Part shown: positions 31,299 to 37,555 of the stretch, one piece after another
Layout: each line of letters begins with the position of its first letter
Numbering within the stretch: the stretch's first letter is position 1
Made by a program: the position numbers and the translations under genes
The notes under the pieces: generated by a model
What the model was told of the DNA's origin: nothing
Seen by the model: the letters and a program-made list of their open reading frames with translations, nothing else
The model's database searches: none
Assembly: GCA_900107365.1 (NCBI GenBank)
Contig: FNPS01000007.1
Location: 186,001 to 250,000, forward strand
Length of the DNA stretch: 64,000 bases
Direction: 5' to 3'
From: Flavobacterium aquidurense
GTDB lineage: Bacteria > Bacteroidota > Bacteroidia > Flavobacteriales > Flavobacteriaceae

Positions 31299-31317
31299 AA
31301 TTTATGTTGAATAAAAA

Positions 31318-31881
31318 TTACACCTTCATGATTTCAGCTTCTTTCGTAGCCAATAATTCATCGATTTTTTTGATGTAAGCATTCGTTAAGTTTTGAACTT
31401 CTTCTTCAGCCGATTTACAAACATCTTCAGAAGTTCCTTCTTTTTCTAATTTTTTAATATCAGTATTAGCATCTTTTCGTACGTTACGAACACCAATTTT
31501 AGCGTCCTCTGCTTCAGATTTTGCCTGTTTAGCCAAATCTCTACGGCGGTCTTCTGTCAAAGGCGGAACGCTGATAATAATCATGTCTCCGTTATTCATT
31601 GGGTTGAAGCCAATATTAGCTACCATAATCGCTTTCTCAATAACATGAAGCATGTTTTTTTCAAACGGCTGCAAAGTAATTGTTCTTGCGTCCGGAACAC
31701 TAATTTTTGATACTTGTGAAAGCGGAGTTGCAGATCCATAATAATCTACAAAAACACTTCCTAACATCGCAGGAGAAGCTTTTCCTGCACGAATGTTTAG
31801 GAATTCTTTCTCTAAATGCGCAATAGAGCCATTCATTGATTCTTCAGTGCTCTCTAATATAAAATCTATTTCTTCACTCAT
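31318..31881 (-). CDS. frr: Ribosome recycling factor
   Basis: A 187-residue protein with the two-domain RRF pattern. The triple-helix arms include the N-terminal HLEKEFLNIRAGKASPAML (about 22-40) and the C-terminal RRDLAKQAKSEAEDAKIGVRNVRKDA (about 112-137), and a small beta domain lies between them (about 45-100). RRF with EF-G splits the post-termination ribosome. The length (usually 185) and the invariant IRxGRA-like block fit, though the latter reads IRAGKA here. It lies 75 bp after pyrH on the same strand, the classical pyrH-frr order. Between them is a TTTTCAGTTTTGAATC repeat (31890-31955). Confidence 0.95.
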   Translation of the reverse strand: MSEEIDFILESTEESMNGSIAHLEKEFLNIRAGKASPAMLGSVFVDYYGSATPLSQVSKISVPDARTITLQPFEKNMLHVIEKAIMVANIGFNPMNNGDMIIISVPPLTEDRRRDLAKQAKSEAEDAKIGVRNVRKDANTDIKKLEKEGTSEDVCKSAEEEVQNLTNAYIKKIDELLATKEAEIMKV

Positions 31882-31889
31882 TTTTTTAA

Positions 31890-31955
31890 GTTTTCAGTTT
31901 TGAATCTCAGTTTTCAGTTAAGGTCAACAAGTGTGACTGTAAACTGCGACTGATG
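31890..31955. repeat. Word-iteration repeat (TTTTCAGT type) between pyrH and frr
   Basis: TTTTCAGTTTTGAATCTCAG..TTTTCAGTT followed by GTGACTGTAAACTGCGACTG: an iterated CAGT word and its inverse. A similar block lies at 54895-54972. It interrupts an otherwise standard two-gene operon. Confidence 0.55.
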
Positions 31956-31956
31956 A

Positions 31957-32664
31957 CTATATATTTACAACGGTTCCGATGTTTTCACCTTCACAGATTT
32001 TTAATAAATTTCCAATTTTGTTCATATCAAAAACAACGATCGGTAATTTATTTTCCTGGCTTAATGTGAAAGCGGTAGTATCCATGACGTTTAATCCTTT
32101 TTTAAGAACATCGTCAAACGAAATGAAATCAAATTTAACTGCAGAAGCATTTTTCTCAGGATCGCAGTCGTAAACACCATCAACACGAGTTCCTTTCAGG
32201 ATAACATCAGCATTAATTTCGATTCCTCTTAAAACAGCAGCAGTATCAGTTGTGAAATATGGATTTCCGGTTCCGGCTCCAAAAATTACGATTCTTCCTT
32301 TTTCAAGGTGACGGTCGGCTCTTCTTTTGATGTAGGGTTCTGCAATAGATTCCATTTTCAAAGCCGTCTGCAAACGAGTTTTCATTCCTTTGTCTTCAAG
32401 TGCGCCTTGTAAAGCCATTCCGTTAATTACGGTTGCAAGCATTCCCATATAATCGCCTTGTACTCTGTCCATACCGGCACTTGCACCAGCAACGCCTCTA
32501 AAAATATTTCCTCCTCCAATAACAATAGCAATTTCTACTCCTTTACTGTGAATTTGCTTAATTTCTTCAGCATATTCGGCTAATCTTTTAGGGTCAATTC
32601 CATATTGTAAATCACCCATTAAGGCTTCGCCGCTAAGTTTTAGAAGAATTCTTTTATATTTCAT
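31957..32664 (-). CDS. pyrH: UMP kinase
   Basis: A 235-residue amino-acid-kinase-fold protein. KRILLKLSGEALMG (3-16) is the phosphate-binding start; VIGGGNIFRG (about 49-58), DYMGMLATVINGMAL (about 71-85), a conserved GTGNPYFTTDTAAVLR (about 131-146, nucleotide and UMP binding) and KGTRVDGVYDCDPEKN (about 158-173) follow. The enzyme phosphorylates UMP to UDP, is usually hexameric and inhibited by UTP. The length is typical (about 235-240). It is the first gene of pyrH-frr. A CAAATATA box (TATATTTG, minus) lies at 32687-32694, 23 bp before the ATG, supporting this start. Confidence 0.96.
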   Translation of the reverse strand: MKYKRILLKLSGEALMGDLQYGIDPKRLAEYAEEIKQIHSKGVEIAIVIGGGNIFRGVAGASAGMDRVQGDYMGMLATVINGMALQGALEDKGMKTRLQTALKMESIAEPYIKRRADRHLEKGRIVIFGAGTGNPYFTTDTAAVLRGIEINADVILKGTRVDGVYDCDPEKNASAVKFDFISFDDVLKKGLNVMDTTAFTLSQENKLPIVVFDMNKIGNLLKICEGENIGTVVNI

Positions 32665-32686
32665 GTTTGTGTTGCGTTAATTTGTG

Positions 32687-32694
32687 CAAATATA
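32687..32694 (-). promoter_or_regulatory. Candidate -7 box of pyrH
   Basis: TATATTTG on the minus strand, 23 bp before the start codon; a good match to TAnnTTTG but without a clear TTTG at -33. Confidence 0.4.
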
Positions 32695-32803
32695 GACATA
32701 TTCTGATTTTTAAAAATAATGTTTACAAAAAATTAATTGCTCTTTTATATTTAAATTCTGAAAGACTTTTTAAAGTTATTTCTGTTGAATCAGACAAAAC
32801 ACG

Positions 32804-32834
32804 TTTGGTTGTCTTTTTAAAATGCTTAAATTTA
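32804..32834 (+). promoter_or_regulatory. Candidate promoter of the thioredoxin-fold gene
   Basis: TTTG (32804-32807), exact 19-bp spacer, TAAATTTA (32827-32834), one mismatch to the TAnnTTTG -7 box. It lies 22 bp before the ATG. Confidence 0.55.
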
Positions 32835-32855
32835 TAGAACCAAAACGAAAGAACA

Positions 32856-33473
32856 ATGAAAAGTATTGTAGCTAAAGCATTATTCAACAGTCATTCTTAT
32901 GACGAATATCGAAAATTAGTAACCGATTTATTATCTGAGGGAAAATCAACAGGTAACGACCAATCTGAAAGTTTGACGCACTATACAAGTCTTAATGAAG
33001 CACGAATGAATCGATTGGAAAAAACGATTAAAATTTCGGAAGAAACAATAACAAAACTTCAAAATTTATACAACCATTATATTTGGCTGGTGATTTCCGA
33101 AGGTTGGTGCGGAGACGCTGCTCAATTACTTCCTGTCATTCATAAAATGGCAAATGAATCAAATAAAAAAGTTGATCTTCGAATTGTTTTACGCGATGAA
33201 AATGACGAATTAATGAGTCATTATTTGACAAATGGTGGAAGAGCTATTCCAAAAGTGATTGTGATTTGCAAAGAAGCGGGAATTGTTCGTGCAGATTGGG
33301 GACCAAGACCAAAAGGCGCGACGGAGTTAATGGCAAATTATAAAAGGGATTTTGGAGTAATTGATGAAAAAATCAAAACCGATCTACAATTATGGTATCT
33401 GGCTGATAAAGGAACTTCGGTTCAGGAAGAATTAGTTGAGATTATGGAAAATATAAAGTACAATCGATTGTAA
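32856..33473 (+). CDS. Thioredoxin-fold protein with single-cysteine WCGDA motif
   Basis: A 205-residue cytosolic protein. The C-terminal two-thirds have a thioredoxin-like fold: LVISEGWCGDAAQLLPV (about 81-97) replaces the CxxC with a single Cys followed by GDA, and the cis-proline loop appears as RAIPKVIVIC (about 129-138). The family (thioredoxin family protein, Bacteroidota) keeps only one cysteine and so cannot run a normal CxxC disulfide cycle; the function is unknown. The N-terminal 75 residues are helical. It has its own promoter-like element (TTTG-N19-TAAATTTA at 32804-32834) and stands alone, divergent from pyrH. Confidence 0.8.
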   Translation: MKSIVAKALFNSHSYDEYRKLVTDLLSEGKSTGNDQSESLTHYTSLNEARMNRLEKTIKISEETITKLQNLYNHYIWLVISEGWCGDAAQLLPVIHKMANESNKKVDLRIVLRDENDELMSHYLTNGGRAIPKVIVICKEAGIVRADWGPRPKGATELMANYKRDFGVIDEKIKTDLQLWYLADKGTSVQEELVEIMENIKYNRL

Positions 33474-33561
33474 GGCCTTTTGTAAAATAAATCGTTGAAA
33501 TCTCTTGTTTTTAGGTTAATTTACTGAAAATAAGAATTTTAGTAATAAATAATCCGTTAAA

Positions 33562-33657
33562 ATGCTTTTTTCTGATTATAATATTTTGTACCTTGTTGTC
33601 ATAATCCCACTTCTATTATTATTTTTTGATTTACTCTTTTTACTGGTGTTTATTTAA
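33562..33657 (+). CDS. Micro-ORF: 31-residue hydrophobic peptide
   Basis: ATG start, TAA stop, 31 codons: a short polar start (MLFSDYN), then an almost unbroken membrane helix (ILYLVVIIPLLLLFFDLLFL, residues 8-27) and LVFI. This could be a small membrane peptide. It lies in the 371-bp gap between the thioredoxin-fold gene and truB and is followed 25 bp later by another micro-ORF and then a hairpin, so a small separate transcript is possible. There is no homology evidence; the strongest support is the continuous hydrophobic composition and clean boundaries. Confidence 0.35.
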   Translation: MLFSDYNILYLVVIIPLLLLFFDLLFLLVFI

Positions 33658-33682
33658 TGTTTAACAATTAAAATACACTGTC

Positions 33683-33760
33683 ATGATGAAGTTATTCGAC
33701 AAATTTTACGATTTTATTTCAGGTTTATTGTTTGGAGGGAAAAATATGACGCACTATTAA
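33683..33760 (+). CDS. Micro-ORF: 25-residue peptide
   Basis: ATG start (a second ATG follows directly), TAA stop, 25 codons: MMKLFDKFYDFISGLLFGGK, then NMTHY. The first 17 residues can form an amphipathic helix. It lies 25 bp after a 31-residue hydrophobic micro-ORF and 43 bp before a stable hairpin. It is too short for a homology-based call; only coding potential, layout and position support it. Confidence 0.35.
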   Translation: MMKLFDKFYDFISGLLFGGKNMTHY

Positions 33761-33803
33761 TCTCAAAAAACAAGTACGGAAAACAAAATTATTTTAGAAG
33801 CTG

Positions 33804-33835
33804 GCACATTACTATCGCCTCATTCCGTAATGTGC
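33804..33835. terminator. Hairpin between micro-ORFs and truB
   Basis: GCACATTAC (33804-33812) pairs with GTAATGTGC (33827-33835), 14-base loop, followed by TATTTTGTTTT. It lies between converging genes and may end both the micro-ORF transcript and the truB operon. Confidence 0.6.
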
Positions 33836-33844
33836 TATTTTGTT

Positions 33845-34540
33845 TTATTCCAATTTGAGACTTTCTTCAAACAAAGTAATATCGATCGCATCTTTTACAT
33901 CGTAATCCCCAATTTTAGTTCGGCGTAACACAGTTAAATGCGAACCGGAATTCATAGCTTTTCCAAAATCAAAAGCTAAGGAACGGATATAGGTACCTTT
34001 ACTGCAAACTACCCTAAAGTCAATTTCAGGTAATGCAATTCTGGTAATTTCAAATTCGTGAATTGTGGTTTTTCTACTGGCAATTTCTACTGTTTCTCCA
34101 GCGCGTGCGTGCTCATATAAGCGAACACCATCTTTTTTTATAGCTGAAAAAATAGGCGGTTTTTGATCTATTTCGCCTAAAAACTGTTTTACGGTTTCAT
34201 GAATCAAAGCTTCGTCAATATGTTCTGTTGGAAAAGTCTGATCGATCTCTGTTTCTAAATCATACGATGGAGTAGTGGCTCCAATGTAAAAAGTTCCCGT
34301 GTATTCTTTGGCCTGACCCTGAAGTTCAGAAATTCTTTTGGTAAATTTTCCGGTACAAATCAATAATAATCCAGTCGCTAGAGGATCTAAGGTTCCGGCG
34401 TGTCCAATTTTAAATTTTTTTGGAAGCCCAACTTTATTGATTAAAAGGTATTTTAATTTATTGACAGCTTGAAACGAACTCCATTTTAAAGGTTTGTCTA
34501 TCAGTAAAACTTGTCCGTCTAAATATTCTTCAGTTGTCAT
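33845..34540 (-). CDS. truB: tRNA pseudouridine(55) synthase
   Basis: A 231-residue TruB-family enzyme. The catalytic Asp52 is in KIGHAGTLDPLATGLL (44-59), preceded by DKPLKWSSFQAV (15-26). TKRISELQGQAKEYTGTFYIG (about 66-86), the KPPIFSAIKKDGVRLYEHAR block (about 131-150) and GTYIRSLAFDFG (about 190-201) complete the family pattern. TruB isomerises U55 in the T loop of tRNAs. It lacks the optional C-terminal PUA-like domain of E. coli TruB (314 residues), usual in this phylum. It overlaps the uppP stop codon by one base (TAATG), so the two are translationally coupled. Confidence 0.95.
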   Translation of the reverse strand: MTTEEYLDGQVLLIDKPLKWSSFQAVNKLKYLLINKVGLPKKFKIGHAGTLDPLATGLLLICTGKFTKRISELQGQAKEYTGTFYIGATTPSYDLETEIDQTFPTEHIDEALIHETVKQFLGEIDQKPPIFSAIKKDGVRLYEHARAGETVEIASRKTTIHEFEITRIALPEIDFRVVCSKGTYIRSLAFDFGKAMNSGSHLTVLRRTKIGDYDVKDAIDITLFEESLKLE

Positions 34541-35337
34541 TATATAATCGTAAGCGGGTGAATGAAAAAGTGAATTAACAGTAAAATGATTCCGGCGATG
34601 ATTCGGTAATAACCAAAAACTTTAAAACCATTTTTAGTCAAAAATCCAATGAAGGTTTTTATCGCTAAAAGTGCTACAATAAAAGCGACCACGTTTCCAA
34701 TAACTAACAGGTTAATTTGGTCGTGAGATAATTCAAATCCATCCTTGTAATAATCGTAACATTTTTTTACCGTGGCACCCAACATGGTCGGAACAGCCAA
34801 AAAGAAGGAGAATTCCGCAGCGGTTGTTCTTGATAATTTTTGCGACATACCTCCAACAATACTTGCGCCACTTCGTGAAACTCCGGGAATCATGGCGATA
34901 CACTGGAATAAACCAATTTTGAAAGCTTGTAAATACGTGATTTCCTGAGATGTTTCTGCAGTATTTGGATTGTTGAACCATTCGTCTACTTTCAATAAAA
35001 TTATTCCTCCTATTAAAAGTGAAACCGCAACGGTAACTGGATTTTCTAATAAGCCATCAATAAAATCACTTAATAATAAACCTAAAACCACGGCCGGAAT
35101 AAAAGCAACCAAAAGTTTGAAGTAAAAATCAAGTGTTTGAAAGAAACGTTTGAAATATAAAACAACAACGGAAAGTATAGCACCAAGCTGAATAACAATC
35201 GTAAAAAGTTTTGTAAAGTCTTCGTGTGCAATTCCGAAAAAAGAAGAGGCAATAATCATGTGGCCAGTTGAAGAAACAGGCAGAAATTCTGTAATTCCTT
35301 CAATAATGGCAAGAACGATAGCTTGTAATGTATTCAT
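34540..35337 (-). CDS. uppP: Undecaprenyl-diphosphatase
   Basis: A 265-residue inner-membrane protein with about 7-8 helices. The two active-site loops are visible: EGITEFLPVSSTGHMII (about 13-29) and PGVSRSGASIVGGM (about 152-165). It dephosphorylates undecaprenyl diphosphate, recycling the lipid carrier for peptidoglycan and surface-polymer synthesis, and gives bacitracin resistance (hence the older name bacA). Length and motif order are standard. The gene is followed directly by truB with a TAATG overlap and preceded, 93 bp away, by a DUF3098 gene and ftsX: ftsX-DUF3098-uppP-truB is a widespread Bacteroidota order. A TAGATTTTAGATTT repeat interrupts it at 35345-35378. Confidence 0.94.
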   Translation of the reverse strand: MNTLQAIVLAIIEGITEFLPVSSTGHMIIASSFFGIAHEDFTKLFTIVIQLGAILSVVVLYFKRFFQTLDFYFKLLVAFIPAVVLGLLLSDFIDGLLENPVTVAVSLLIGGIILLKVDEWFNNPNTAETSQEITYLQAFKIGLFQCIAMIPGVSRSGASIVGGMSQKLSRTTAAEFSFFLAVPTMLGATVKKCYDYYKDGFELSHDQINLLVIGNVVAFIVALLAIKTFIGFLTKNGFKVFGYYRIIAGIILLLIHFFIHPLTII

Positions 35338-35340
35338 GTA

Positions 35341-35415
35341 GAATTTTAGATTTTAGATTTTAGATTTTAGATTTTAGATTGTTGTCCTTCGGCTACGCTC
35401 AGTATGACAGTCATA
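35341..35415. repeat. TAGATTTTAGAT word repeat with TTCGGCTACGCTCAG element
   Basis: Four or more iterations of TAGATTT (35345-35378), then CCTTCGGCTACGCTCAGTATGACA, a word found dispersed in many bacterial genomes. It sits between the DUF3098 and uppP genes. Confidence 0.6.
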
Positions 35416-35430
35416 ATCCAGAAAATCTAT

Positions 35431-35697
35431 TTATTTTGATTTTTTGAAGATCGAATAAATCGTGATTCCAAAACCAATTAAAACAGTTGTTGGAGCTAAA
35501 CGAATACGTCTGAAGCTAAAAACATCTTCATTAAAAACATTCGGGTTATCACTTCCTCCACCGGACATTAAGATAAATCCAAGGGCGATTACACCAATTC
35601 CAATTAATAAGATTTTGTAATTGATACCATCAAAAAGGAATTCTTGTTTTTGAGGTTGTTGTTCTTCTTTATTACTAATGTTTTTCATTTTTGTCAT
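35431..35697 (-). CDS. DUF3098 membrane protein
   Basis: An 88-residue protein with two membrane segments (about 27-44, NYKILLIGIGVIALGFILM; about 67-83, APTTVLIGFGITIYSIF) linked by a loop with the family's FNEDVFSFRRIRLAPT block. DUF3098 proteins occur in Bacteroidota next to ftsX and uppP; the role is unknown, but the conserved position suggests a link to envelope or division. The Gln/Lys-rich N-terminus is cytosolic. The start at 35697 (ATG, MTKMKN) is followed by a second ATG at M4, so the first 3 codons are uncertain. The upstream sequence is a GCGAGGAACGAAGC repeat. Confidence 0.85.
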   Translation of the reverse strand: MTKMKNISNKEEQQPQKQEFLFDGINYKILLIGIGVIALGFILMSGGGSDNPNVFNEDVFSFRRIRLAPTTVLIGFGITIYSIFKKSK

Positions 35698-35722
35698 TGC
35701 GAGGAACGAAGCAATCTCATCC
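35692..35722. repeat. GCGAGGAACGAAGCAATC half element
   Basis: GTCATTGCGAGGAACGAAGC at 35692 onward, followed by AATCTCA; a half copy of the inverted repeat at 21448-21530. It overlaps the first codons of the DUF3098 gene by a few bases. Confidence 0.6.
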
Positions 35723-35769
35723 TCTGTTTTATGAGTTTATTTTTTAAATCTAAAGTCTGTAATCTAAAA

Positions 35770-36645
35770 TTAGTAAAGATCGTCTGTTCTTAAATTCAGG
35801 AAGCGTTGTGTTGCGAAGTGCGTGCTTACCCAGGTAATTAAAACGCCTAATCCGAAAACAGCTAATAATACCAATCCGATTAAAACTTTGTCTTCTAAAA
35901 TGCCTAATCCAGGGAAATTAGTCTCTACATAAAGCAATAGTGCAATTAGAGCAATAATTGCCAATCCGGCACCTAACATTCCTAATTTCACGCTACGCAT
36001 TACAAAAGGTTTACGAATAAACGATTTTGTTGCCCCAACCATCTGCATGGTTTTGATGATGAAACGATTAGAGTGAATGGATAAACGTAATGAACTATTG
36101 ATTAATAAAACAGCAATTATTGCAAGGAAAGCGCTGATAATCAAAATCCACATACTTACTTTTTTGATGTTGTCATTTACCAGATTTACCAATTGTTTGT
36201 CGTAAACAATATCTTCAATCATCGTATTTTGACGCAAACTGCTTTCAATTTTAGAAATACTGTCTCTTTCAACATAATCCGCTTTTAGGTGAATGTCGTA
36301 AGAGTTCAATAATGGGTTTTCTCCTAAAAACGTCAGGAAATCTTCTCCGATAATATCAGTATGTTCTTTTGCTGCTTTTTCTTTAGAAACATAAGCATAA
36401 GATCTTGCGAAAGGTGACCTTTTCAATTCGGTGTTGAATGCTTTGATAACACTATCATTAGCTTCGTTTTTAAAGAAAACCGTCATTGCGATTTTTTCTT
36501 TAAAATCATTTGCCAGTTTTTTAGAATTGATAATGAATAATCCCAGTACTCCTAAAAGGAATAGTACCAGAAAAACACTTAATACAACCGAAAAATAAGA
36601 GGAAATTAACCTGCGCTTTTGAAATTTATCAAAGTTGGAACTCAT
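35770..36645 (-). CDS. ftsX: Cell-division permease-like protein FtsX
   Basis: A 291-residue inner-membrane protein with the FtsX layout: a cytosolic N-terminus (KRRLISSYFSVVLSVFLVLFLLG, first helix about 20-40), a periplasmic domain (about 45-165, DFKEKIAMTVFF to NIKKVS), then three helices (about 167-190, 220-245 and 258-280). FtsX with the ATPase FtsE links septum formation to peptidoglycan hydrolases. No ftsE is in the window; in this phylum ftsE is often elsewhere. It leads ftsX-DUF3098-uppP-truB. The gap upstream (36646-36949) holds a large palindromic repeat and no gene. Confidence 0.93.
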   Translation of the reverse strand: MSSNFDKFQKRRLISSYFSVVLSVFLVLFLLGVLGLFIINSKKLANDFKEKIAMTVFFKNEANDSVIKAFNTELKRSPFARSYAYVSKEKAAKEHTDIIGEDFLTFLGENPLLNSYDIHLKADYVERDSISKIESSLRQNTMIEDIVYDKQLVNLVNDNIKKVSMWILIISAFLAIIAVLLINSSLRLSIHSNRFIIKTMQMVGATKSFIRKPFVMRSVKLGMLGAGLAIIALIALLLYVETNFPGLGILEDKVLIGLVLLAVFGLGVLITWVSTHFATQRFLNLRTDDLY

Positions 36646-36764
36646 AGTATGCTTAAATTATGTGGTAAAAATAATAAAGTATTTCTTTATTTGAAGTTAA
36701 TAACGTTCAAAGTTTTAACTTTCTTACCATAAATATACGATTAGATATTTAATAAAAACGGTAT

Positions 36765-36946
36765 TTAAGCGCAAAGTGCGGTAAGTTTTGCTCAAAGTTT
36801 GCAAAGTTTTTCTATTAATCTCGCAAAGTCGCGAAGTCGCAAAGTTTTTATATTCTTTGCGACTTCGCGACTTTGCGTGAAATATGTTAGCTTAATTTAT
36901 TATAAATCTTAGCAGCTTAGAATCTTAGTACCTTAGTATCTAAAAA
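36765..36946. repeat. GCGACTTTGCGAAG-type inverted repeat and CTTAGTAC words
   Basis: A perfect 22-bp inverted repeat: the left arm 36823-36844 (begins GCAAAGTCGCGAAG) is exactly inverted at 36855-36876. It is preceded by looser GCAAAGTTTGC words and followed by AGCAGCTTAGAATCTTAGTACC iterations. It fills the 304-bp gap 36646-36949; no gene. Confidence 0.7.
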
Positions 36947-36949
36947 AAA

Positions 36950-37543
36950 CTATTTTACTTTGTAAACCTCGATGCTTTTTAACCAATAAACATGACGTGG
37001 TCCCGTTTTGATATCGTTTTTGCAAATCAAAACCATTTCGCCATTTTTAACCGGTTTTCCATTTTCTTCAAAAAGCACATAAGTGTTTTCTCCGGTTGGA
37101 TTATTGAAAATTTCTGCCCATGAAAAAGTGGCTTTATAATCGTCAGAAGCTCTGGCAACGATGTAAAAGTTACGGTCTTTATGCCCGTTTTGTTTGATTT
37201 TGGCTTTCTCTAAAATATCTTTCAATAAAACACCTTTCGAAATTTTATCGTCTTTTTTGATATCACCGTTTTGACCAATTATTTTGAAGTTGGAAATTGT
37301 TGCAACTTTCATTTTGCGTAAAGAATCAATACTTAATTGAAGCGGAAATTCAACTTCTCCTTTTATTTCAATTTCATGATTGACTAATTTTAAACTATCA
37401 GCAGGGCTTAATTTTATATGTTCGCCTTCTTTTTCTGTTGAAGTAATTTTTTCAACCGCAGTTTTGTCCTCCTTTTTAGAAGAATTACACATGGTGCAAG
37501 AAAATGCTATAAAGAGTATTAGAATGTAATTTTGTGTTTTCAT
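36950..37543 (-). CDS. Sulfite-oxidase-fold (molybdopterin-binding-like) lipoprotein lacking the Mo-ligand cysteine
   Basis: A 197-residue exported lipoprotein (signal about 1-19, with Cys16 or Cys19 as the acylation site). The mature domain (about 45-197) follows the oxidoreductase molybdopterin-binding fold: a strand start LVNHEIEIKGEVEFP, then FKIIGQNGDIKKDDKISKGVLLKDILEKAKI, then the late KTGPRHVYWLKSIEV. In catalytic members a cysteine near the first of these coordinates molybdenum; here the segment reads ISNFKIIGQNG with none, so enzymatic activity is unlikely and ligand or cofactor binding is more likely. It ends the group ModE-like regulator-TonB receptor-lipoprotein, 12 bp after the receptor gene, so co-transcription is expected. 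Confidence 0.75.
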   Translation of the reverse strand: MKTQNYILILFIAFSCTMCNSSKKEDKTAVEKITSTEKEGEHIKLSPADSLKLVNHEIEIKGEVEFPLQLSIDSLRKMKVATISNFKIIGQNGDIKKDDKISKGVLLKDILEKAKIKQNGHKDRNFYIVARASDDYKATFSWAEIFNNPTGENTYVLFEENGKPVKNGEMVLICKNDIKTGPRHVYWLKSIEVYKVK

Positions 37544-37555
37544 TTTATGATTGAT

